Positions 55,956 through 64,000 of a DNA stretch of 64,000 bases are shown here, piece by piece. Position 1 is the first letter of the stretch. Each line of letters begins with the position of its first letter. Under the pieces are notes generated by a model, which saw only the letters and a list, made by a program, of their open reading frames with translations, was not told the origin of the DNA and made no database searches. This DNA comes from Vitellaria paradoxa (lineage: Eukaryota; Streptophyta; Magnoliopsida; Ericales; Sapotaceae): positions 13,250,520-13,314,519 of the forward strand of contig CM034234.1 in assembly GCA_019916065.1 (NCBI GenBank). Direction: 5' to 3'. The position numbers and the translations under genes are program-made.

Positions 55956-57648
55956 AAATGAATGTGCACACATTAATATATATATGACTTATGTATAAAT
56001 ATGCATAAATGACGCAGGTTTAATGGGTTGAATTTCTTGGAGAGATGGACAGGGAAGAAGATAATGTTTGTGGGTGACTCACTGAGTTTGAACATGTGGG
56101 AGTCATTAACCTGTATGATACATGCATGGGTGCCAAATGCTAAAATCTCTTTCATCAAGAAAGGATTTCTAGGTTCTGTTACATTTCAGGTAAGAATTTG
56201 TCCCTTTTCCTCAGTTTTCTTCACCTAGGTTCTCTCACTTGTAGCAAAAATCCTAGGTTAATTACAGTGCATGCATTTATTTTTTTAATTTTTATTTCTT
56301 TCTTACTTATAGTTAATTCGGCAGGAAAAGCTCCACTCATACACATCAAATTCTTACTTAAATTTATAATCCCATTATGTTTTGATCTCAATATGTCTCA
56401 AAGAATTACCTAAACGTGATGATTAGGCAAGAAAAAGTAAGCCTGCAGGTTTGGTATGTGATTGATTTTGGAGAAAGCTTGTGCTAGCCAAGCCAATACT
56501 AAATTAACGCGACCCATATGAGATTCGAGCTACCAGCTCATTGGATCAGCATCTTTTTGGGACCTTGTCTTGTCTGCATATTTAAAGAGAATTGCCCGTC
56601 GTGCTATGATTTACAATAGGGATATACTTTGAGATTGGTTTTGTCTATAATTTGTTTCTTCTGTAGAGATAATTCATATCGAAAGAAATTCACCTGTGAC
56701 TAAGTTAATTAGATGACATTTTTCCATTGATGGAAATATTTTTTGAGAAGGTAGCAGCTAAAAGTTGTTGAAAATTAAAAAAAAAAAAAGAAATAATAAC
56801 ATGGTGAAAATTTAAATATCATTGTATAGTCAAATAACTACGAATATTGAATCAGAGATATATGTCTGTGAGAGATAAATATATATTATTACAACTCAGC
56901 ATCATAATTTTAGATTGTAATTGAATCAAAGATTTATGAAAGAAAAAATGAAGGGGTTGAAAATTTAAAAATTTTGTTCACTCATTTGAATTATGATAAA
57001 AAATTAAAAAGAAAAAATATAGAATTTAAAAAATTAAAATTATAAAATTAAATAAAAAATTAATATAATGTTGAATTTTTTTTATGTTACCTTCATCTTT
57101 TCTTTACCTTTTTCTGTTCTATATGTTTTTTTCCTCACTAAATCCCCAATCTAAACATAGTCTTAAAAACATAGCCCTAAAAAAGAGTTATCATAAAACC
57201 TTCTCAAACATAGGGAAAAAAAAATTTGAAAGAAGATTTACTAAAAAGGAAAAGATTAAAAAAAATAGAAAAAGAGCTGTTGCTCATTTCTTATTTGACA
57301 CTGAACCTATAACACTTTGATCAAACTCTTTGTGTGGACTATTCAATTACGTAGCAAGCCGTTGATTAATTTAAATAGATCGTAACATATGCGTGGGATC
57401 AATTTGACGATTTTTGTCTTGTCATTTATGCTTAATTAACGGAATTGGACCACAGTTTTCCTAAAAAATGGACTTCGAAATTAGTGATTGACAGCAAATA
57501 CATTGATTAATGTTAATTAACGAGGCAAGGCAAGGCAAGCTTGTACACGGCATTGGGAGGCTTGTTTGGACAAGTAATCCACATGGTCCACCTTTGATTT
57601 ATTTGATCTTAATTTAAGGCAACTTGCAATGTCGAAGCTTAATAGTAG

Positions 57649-57679
<31 letters not shown>

Positions 57680-60066
57680 TAGGCGAGAGCACCAACCAGT
57701 ATCAGAACTGGCCAATAGAGGATGAGTTGTTATTTCTTCGTTATCTCCTCCTTTCACTTATTTGATTGATATATATATATATATAATATATATATATATA
57801 CCAACCAACTACCTTAGGACAGCGGGGAACCCCGTAAAATAACAAATGTGTGTCGTTCTCATATAATTTTTCTTTTTTTTTTTTTTAATTTAATGAGTTT
57901 GTCGTGTTTAGTGGAAGATATATGACACATATTGGGATTGGTATATATTTATACATATATAGGACCACCTCTGAATTAATTAATCAAGTCAAGGTCGGAG
58001 GGTAGCTTGTTTGTATATATGGACAATTATAGCTAGTTTGTCTTCTCTCTCCATCTTTAAAACTTGGGACACGTTTGGTTAATTTGATCGCATAATTTAG
58101 GACAAATCCTAATATGAAAGCAAATAGTGCCTTCATAATTAATTTGTTTTTTTTTTCTTTTCTTTTTTCTTTTTTCCCCCTAAAAAGGGTACGTGGACAA
58201 ATTATTGCATCTTCTTTTTTCTTTATTTTATAGTAAATCTTAATTAGTAATAGTTTTGTAGACAAATTTCATGTATCAATATTTATTATTATTTTTGTTT
58301 TATTTATTCTTAATTGGCACATTTTGCATATTAATTTTTTGAATATTATTAAAACTTCTAAATTAGTGAAGAAAATACGACGAGACAAAGAAGTATCTTT
58401 GTTATTTATTTAATTATTTTTTTACAGTTAATAGTAGAAAAATTTGTGACAGTTTTTATTTTAAATGTTTGGAATATTGTATTTAGGATTATGGAGTCAA
58501 GATATTACTATATCGTACGCCATTCCTAGTAGATCTAGTAGATGGATCCGCGGGTCGGGTTTTGAAGTTGGACTCCATACGAAATGGCAATGCATGGAGG
58601 GCCATGGACGTGCTCATTTTTAACTCGTGGCACTGGTGGACTCATACCGGAAAAGACCAGCCGTGAGATTTTTATATTAATCTCTTCGTATGGTTGAATT
58701 TTTAACGCTAGTTTTTATTTAAATTTGTAAAATAAAGAAATAAGTAAATAAATAAATAGAAAAGGAAATTAAAATAATATTTTTGGAAGTGCAATGAAGC
58801 GAGTTGTACTAATTGCAGATGGGATTATATGCAAGAGGGGAACAAATTGTACAAAGATATGAACCGCCTGATTGCTTACTACAAAGGGATGACCACATGG
58901 GCCAGATGGATCAACCTATTTGTTGACCCTTCAAAAACTAAGGTTTTCTTCCAGGGGATCTCACCCACCCATTACACGTAAGAACTTAATTAATTCTTAT
59001 AATTATTATTTTGATATATATGTGTATGTGTAGGAAATAAAAATTTTCTCAACGCGTGATCATCACGTTCACAATTTTCTCTTTTAATTTCTTGTAAACA
59101 TAGAAAACAATCAAAGAAATAGGTTGGGAGGGCTCCCGATCAAAAAGTTTTTGATGTTCGTTAACAATTCAAGAAGAGTATTCATAGAGAGAGAATTTTG
59201 TGAATAATAATAAGTGTATCTTACTTAGCAACCTTCTTAAATTATACTTACCAAAAAAAAAAACCTTCTTAAATTATATATAAGCTAAGAAAACTAAGAT
59301 TTAGTGGAATATAATTTGATAGTAATAATTTGTTAATTCTACTAACTTATCGATATTTTATGTGATTACAATGACGGTTAATTTATTTTTCATTTAATGT
59401 GTGTGGTATTATTTATAGAATAGTAAATAAGATGTGATATATTTAAGAAAAATAACTGTCACATCATATGTTTTTTACTGACAAAATAATAAACTAAGTT
59501 ATAATAATGAATTAGTCAAACTATAATATTATCTCGTGGTTAGAAATGAACCGAAATCTTAATATTTTATTCTGGACTAAATCTTTGTGGTTGGATTAAT
59601 TTTATTCTAGGGACCGATCACTTACGATTGTTCATGAGTTCAGTGCGTGTGTTCAAGATGACTTGTCGTCTTCAGTTTATTTTTTGTACTAACAATGTGT
59701 GTGTGTGTATATATATATTTACACACGTGTATGTGGGTAGAACTTCTCATGACAGCAATTGTTTGTGGAAACAGCGGGAAGGATTGGAACGAGCCATCGA
59801 AGACATGCTATGGAGAGACTCAGCCATTTTGGGGCACAAAGTACCCAGCAGGCACGCCCATGGCTGCAGTGGTTGTGAACAAAGTGTTGAGTCGGATCAA
59901 GAAACCGGTTTACTTGCTCGACCTCACCACTCTGTCTCAGTATCGCAAGGATGCGCACCCAAGCGTTCATAGTGGAGACCATAACGGCCTGGATTGTAGT
60001 CACTGGTGTCTTCCTGGATTGCCAGATACTTGGAACCACCTCCTCTACGCAGCTCTCTTTAATTAG
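55624..60066 (+). CDS. trichome birefringence-like O-acetyltransferase, TBL38/39-like clade
   Basis: Five exons, 55624-55919, 56018-56189, 58487-58662, 58819-58977 and 59775-60066, give 364 residues with all phases matching. Residues 1-22 are a hydrophobic signal peptide or anchor ([18 protein letters not shown]). The PMR5N domain contains [30 protein letters not shown] and [14 protein letters not shown]. The GDS motif [16 protein letters not shown] places the nucleophile at S120; the DxxH motif [15 protein letters not shown] has D341 and H344. [30 protein letters not shown] and [17 protein letters not shown] are typical of the TBL38-43 group as I remember it. The product is predicted to act in the Golgi or apoplast on wall polysaccharide acetyl groups. 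Intron 2 is 2.3 kb. A (CT)15 tract starts five bases after the first donor (55925-55954), and (TC)n lies at 57649-57676. No disabling change is seen. Confidence 0.92.
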
Positions 60067-60153
60067 TTGAATTTGTTAGTGTCTGTATAGGTTTTTTTAT
60101 TTGACAATTTCTGAGCAAACACTTTGCTTGTATTTGTTTCTTAAAATGTCACA
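60067..60153 (+). other. 3'UTR side of the TBL38/39-like gene
   Basis: TAG stop at 60064-60066 followed by T-rich sequence. No clear AATAAA is seen before the LTR-like start at 60154, so the natural 3' end may lie within or beyond the insertion. Confidence 0.3.
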
Positions 60154-60995
60154 TTGTTGGTGAGTTTGTTCACAAACATAGGTCAAAGAATGTTTGTGAA
60201 TATTGAAATCTGGTTGGGAGATTGTTGGTTACAGAGGAGGTTGTTACAGTGTTAAAATCTTCGATTCTGTTCTCTGTTTTTCTGTGAAAGGAGGTTCTTG
60301 AGCATGAGCAGGGCAGCTCGTGTCCAAGAGCTGTCTCAGTCAGTCGCGCAGATTCTTTTTAAGAAATTCTAAAAGACTTTTTTACCCCTCTTCTTGATAT
60401 AAAAAGTAAATTTTCTTTTCCCAACCCTAAGCTTTTTGTCTGCGCAGCTGATACTTACTTTTCTCTGCAAAAAGTTGAGAGGATGATCTTGAGTTCTTGA
60501 TGATTCGAATCTAAGGCTTTTCTTACCATTTTTGGCAAAAATCTCTCTCTTGAAGCTCAGATCTGTGGTGTGGAATCAGATTGGGGAGCTGATATTTTCA
60601 TGGATTGAAGGCAAAAATCTTCATGGGTTGAGGTGAGTTGTGGGTAGTCTAGCAACCAAGGTTAGGGGGTTGATGTACAAGTAAATCAATGGGATTTGGT
60701 TGGGAAAACTTGTAGAACTTTCCTTGAACACCTTGTAACCTCATTTTTATATAGTGAAGATTTTTTAGACTAATCCACTTACGGATCCGGGGTTGTTTCT
60801 CCTTTGGATTCAAAGGAGTTTTTCCTTAGTTAACAAAACTCTTGTGTCTTTGTGGTGGATAATTATCATGAGCAGATTTTTCTTTATGGATGTCAGTTAA
60901 TTTCAGCTTATTATCCCTTGTATTAGATACCAGTGAGTGATTTGGGAGTTTCAGAATTCATCAATATACCTGGATTATCAGTTGCTTGACACCCT
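60154..60995 (+). mobile_element. Copia-type LTR remnant (probable solo LTR)
   Basis: It starts TGTTGGTGAGTTTGTTCACA, followed by blocks such as AATGTTTGTGAA and ATCTGGTTGGGAG, which I associate with plant Copia LTR 5' ends. Further along are CCTTGTAACC, TATAGTGAAGATTTTT, GGATCCGGGG, GTTTTTCCTTAG and AACTCTTGTGTCTTTGTG, typical of the R/U5 side of such LTRs. No gag-pol sequence follows. The right border and the target duplication could not be fixed. Confidence 0.55.
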
Positions 60996-61983
60996 TCATT
61001 TTTAGATCAATCGATTGGAAATAAGTACCCCCCGGGGGGGGGGGGTGATTGAAACACACGTTTCCCTTGTACCGATTAAGCATGCAATCAAACAGGGTTG
61101 ATAGATTTTTCATTATAATGTAAATCTTGTTTTCCTTTTGGTGAGAAATTTAAAATTTGTGCCATGCGACAGTTACATTCCATTTAGAAACATTTCAAGC
61201 TTAGAGTTAAATTGATTTAATTTGATGAATGAATTTTTATATTTAGAACATATTTTTAATTTCCAAAATTAAAACGAGTTGATTTGAAAAAAAAAATATT
61301 AAATTTGACTCTAAATCTGAGAAGAGAAGATAAGATAATGAATCTGTTTAGCACACAAAAAATGTGAAAATATATCTAAAAATTTTAACACATCTTGTTC
61401 TCTTTGTACTTGCTGGACTTTTATAAATCTATATATACTTACATATTACAAACCCAATAAATTTTTAATAACTCCAATAACATTTCTACAAATTTCAATA
61501 AATTTTTTACAAATTTTAAAAACTTTTCAATGATTTTCAATAAATTTTGACATAAAACCGTTCAAACAGATTCAAAAAAATAGTTTGAACAAATTTTCTT
61601 TCTGAAAAGTTGACGAAAAAGTTAAATAGTTTTAATATTTATCTCTGAAAAACATGATTTGGTGATTGCGTGCCAAATACTAAAAAATTATCTAAATCAC
61701 ATTTTTTATTATTTTTCGACGTTTCAAACGCACCCAATGTAAAATATAAGAGTAAATTTGTCAATTTATTTAAATGATTAAAGAATAGTTAATTCTCATT
61801 AAAATGTTAATGTTTTGAATTGAATTTCAAAATAATTTATAATTCTCAAAATTTAAACGGCAAAATAAAATAAACATGTTTATTGAACATCTTTGTCATC
61901 TTATTGGATATGATTTCACATATCAGTTGAAAATTTCTTCTATTTTTTATTCTATAAAAATATAAAGACAGTATGATAATTTA
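60996..61983. other. intergenic stretch with a C6G12 homopolymer junction
   Basis: AT-rich apart from six C (61028-61033) followed by twelve G (61034-61045). 61330-61740 looks like a decayed AT-rich element (TTTTAATAACTCCAATAAC-type repeats, ending near CAAACGCACCC). No gene. Confidence 0.5.
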
Positions 61984-62125
61984 GGGTGGTGGGTTGGTCA
62001 ACAAGTATAATTAAAAAATAAAGATTCGATATAAAAATAATATGTTACAAAATTTAATTAAAAAAATATAAAAAATTATTAAAAATTAACAAATTTTAAT
62101 TATTTTTGAATAATCAAACACCGAC
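61984..62125. mobile_element. Tourist-like MITE, 142 bp
   Basis: TTA target duplication at 61981-61983 and 62126-62128; ends GGGTGGTGGGTTGGTCAA and (reversed) GTCGGTGTTTGATTATTC. Related in its interior to 55116-55266. It lies about 300 bp upstream of the LEA start. Confidence 0.6.
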
Positions 62126-62218
62126 TTAACTTTTCCACGTTACCGCTCCTCTCCAACAACTGCTGTCAAGGGTATGCAGCGAAATTGCTAGTTCCATGGT
62201 GCAGGGAGTATAGACAAG

Positions 62219-62355
62219 ACACGTGTATTGAAGTTCTGACTCACCACCCTCGACCCACGACACGTAGCCCAACACCTCTCCCACTGCCTATCTATTCCCC
62301 AACTCACCCCGATCATCTCCACCGCCATAGCCCCCTCTGCTTCTTTCTTTATAAA
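62219..62355 (+). promoter_or_regulatory. ABRE/G-box motifs and TATA box of the LEA gene
   Basis: ACACGTGT (62219-62226) is a palindromic ABRE/G-box core. A second ACGT core, ACACGTAG, lies at about 62260-62267, and CCACGTTA at about 62136. TATAAA is at 62350-62355, 72 bases before the start codon at 62427. Two ACGT elements close to a TATA box are usual in ABA-responsive seed genes; the response itself is inferred. Confidence 0.6.
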
Positions 62356-62426
62356 GTCTTCTCCTCGTCAACTCCTTTCAGTGCATTGTCCTTGTAATAT
62401 TAGATTCGCCATCTTCGAATCAAGAA

Positions 62427-63498
62427 ATGAAGGAAAAAGATAAAAAGGAGTCTCAAGAGATGACAACCTGCTTCGAGTCTATCGCAGAGAAAGTTCAGGG
62501 CTCCGACGTGCCCAGCATTGAGGGTGAGAAAGAGAAAAACGAGGGCAAAGAGCGGAGCGGAAGACGATCGAAGGAAGGGCAAGAGAAATTAGAGCACAAG
62601 TCCAACGCTGATAGAGCTAGGAATGCGAATACAGTTGCAGACAAAGAGGCTGAAGAGAATGAGAAGGGTTCTCAGAAAGATCCGAGAGAGAAGCAAATGG
62701 AAAGCGAAGATGAAAGTGGTGGGGAGGGCAAAATGGGGCTTTCGCTCGAAGAGATTTCGAAGTACAGACAAGCTGCACAGCAGGCTTCTATGGAGACCAT
62801 TAGGGCCGCCGAAGAGCGGTACATGAAGGCGGCGAAGGAATCGGCGGGTTCTGCGACGGCTTACGTGGCAGAAAAGGGTGCCAGAGTCAAGGACACTGTT
62901 GTGGAAGGAGCTCAAAAAGCTTCGGAGTTGGTTGCAGAGAAGGGACGTGCTGTGAAGGACACTGCGCTTGAGAAGGGCCAGCAAGGGTATGTCGCTGCCA
63001 AGGATATGCTTACCGGTGCTGCTGGGAAGAAGCTGGCGGTTGAGGAAGAATCGGAAGCAAGGAAATCAGCTCAACTAAAGGTAAGAGACTGCGTGTGTCG
63101 ATGTAGAAATGTATTCATAAATCTATCTGTTGATCAGTCCCATTATAATTTTGAGTGGTTTGTTATTACCGCATGTGAATTCTACAACTTTGTATTGTCA
63201 AGCTTAAGAATGGATTGATTGAGGGGATGGAGTTTTGCAGGGAGAAGATGGGGGGCAAGGTACAGGCGAAGGAGCGGACTTTCGTGCTCGTGTAGTTGAG
63301 AAAGTTGCTGAAACGGGCGAGGAAGAGATTTTTGAGGGAGCTCCTCCCATGAAATCACATGGAGGAAGGGATCAATGGGGAGGAGGGGGTTTACTGCAAG
63401 CGATCGGAGAGACTATAGTTGAGATTGCACAGAATACAAAAGACCTTATTATCGGCCGGGATCCAAGTGAAGGGGACCAGAAGGGCACTCGATTGTAG
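62427..63498 (+). CDS. late embryogenesis abundant protein, SBP65-like (LEA_4-type)
   Basis: Two exons, 62427-63080 and 63241-63498, join in phase 0 (CTAAAG|GTAAGA; TTTTGCAG|GGAGAA) to 303 residues. The N-terminal ~100 residues are very rich in K, E, S and D and lack hydrophobic stretches. LSLEEISKYRQAAQQASMET and IRAAEERYMKAAKESAGSAT are the block I associate with seed biotinylated protein SBP65 relatives. After it come alanine/lysine-rich 11-mer-like repeats (AEKGARVKDTVVEGAQKASE, AEKGRAVKDTALEKGQQGYV) typical of group 3 LEA proteins, which form amphipathic helices on drying. The end, GLLQAIGETIVEIAQNTKDL followed by IIGRD, also fits SBP65-like proteins. It probably protects membranes or proteins in maturing seeds. 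In SBP65 a lysine in a VMPK-like site carries biotin; I see no equivalent here, so biotin binding is doubtful. It is shorter than SBP65. Confidence 0.88.
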
Positions 63499-64000
63499 AT
63501 GGATCACTTCTTCGGTTGGCTTTTAAAAACAGAACGTTATACCAACTGGTATAACGATTGGAACGTTGAGGGAATGATAGTATAGAAAATTTTGTTTAAG
63601 TCGTACTTTGTAAACTTTTAAATTTATTAATCACTCAAAAAAAAATATTACTTTTAAGTCATAGTTGTGTAAAAAGCTTTGTGATCAGGTCACAGTCACA
63701 CTTTTGAGTGGGTTCTACAAGTTTGTTTTAAATATAATGTCTACTATATCAATAATACCCTTTATTTCTATAATTAAGTTACACGAGTTATTTTCAGGAA
63801 TCACGTGAAGATATGGTTCACCGAGAATCACACTTCTTCTGTTTTTTTTTCCTTCTTTGTTTTCAGTTTCATTATTTACAGTTTTAGTCGTAAAGATATG
63901 AAGAAAATAAAACTTATTTGGTCTATTTTCTTTGTGAATTAATTTTGTTGATCGGCGTTTTAAACTATCTTTAAAACAGTACTGGTACTGTTTCAAAAAA
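63499..64000. other. 3' flank of the LEA gene
   Basis: AT-rich sequence without a recognisable gene. The minus-strand ORF at 63715-63996 has no family resemblance and is unlikely to be coding. Confidence 0.45.

Noticed and set aside
56520..56560. Minus-strand B-box-like AGCTCGAATC in intron 2 of the second TBL gene
   Set aside because: No matching A box; too weak for a SINE call.
45487..60066. The two TBL genes as a recent tandem duplication
   Set aside because: They lie on opposite strands, have different exon counts (4 and 5) and differ strongly in sequence outside the GDS and DxxH motifs, so they belong to separate clades.

Overview
The window is nuclear DNA of a flowering plant. Coding exons are short and split by long, very AT-rich introns with GT-AG borders, and the protein families are land-plant ones: class III peroxidase, TBL/DUF231 acetyltransferases, seed LEA protein, plant bHLH, plastid-targeted enzymes. 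About 60% of the sequence is AT-rich intergenic DNA filled with microsatellites and remnants of transposons. The proteins and the transposon types suggest a eudicot or other broad-leaved angiosperm; I cannot name the species.

Layout. 1-2.1 kb: repeat-like AT-rich DNA. 2.08-2.87 kb (-): the first two exons of a peroxidase-44-like gene whose last exons are not in the window. 3.57-8.6 kb (-): a broken copy of plastid ketol-acid reductoisomerase (branched-chain amino acid synthesis), with exon 2 and all 3' exons missing. 8.67-13.6 kb: a duplicated segment; the second copy was split by a ~2 kb LTR-like insertion. 13.6-24.5 kb: a gene desert made of nested transposons (a Helitron-like element holding a CACTA element that holds a SINE-like tRNA-derived sequence; then a long hAT-like element). 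25.0-27.0 kb (+): two-exon bHLH transcription factor. 31.0-36.7 kb (+): eight-exon plastid-targeted SAM-dependent methyltransferase with a 21-base microexon. 38.2-45.1 kb (+): five-coding-exon plant protein of unknown function with a probable 5'UTR intron. 45.5-47.2 kb (-) and 55.6-60.1 kb (+): two trichome-birefringence-like (TBL) wall polysaccharide O-acetyltransferases of different clades. 62.4-63.5 kb (+): seed LEA/SBP65-like protein with ABRE/G-box motifs and a TATA box upstream.

The genes do not form a pathway or cluster; this is ordinary plant gene order, with at most a loose theme of cell-wall biology (peroxidase, two TBLs). The most informative content outside genes is the transposon record: at least six short Tourist-like elements with TAA/TTA-type flanks, one clean hAT MITE with an 8-bp target duplication, a CACTA element with a 3-bp duplication, a Helitron-like unit, and a 169-bp retroposed insertion inside an older repeat. 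I found no undescribed multi-gene system.
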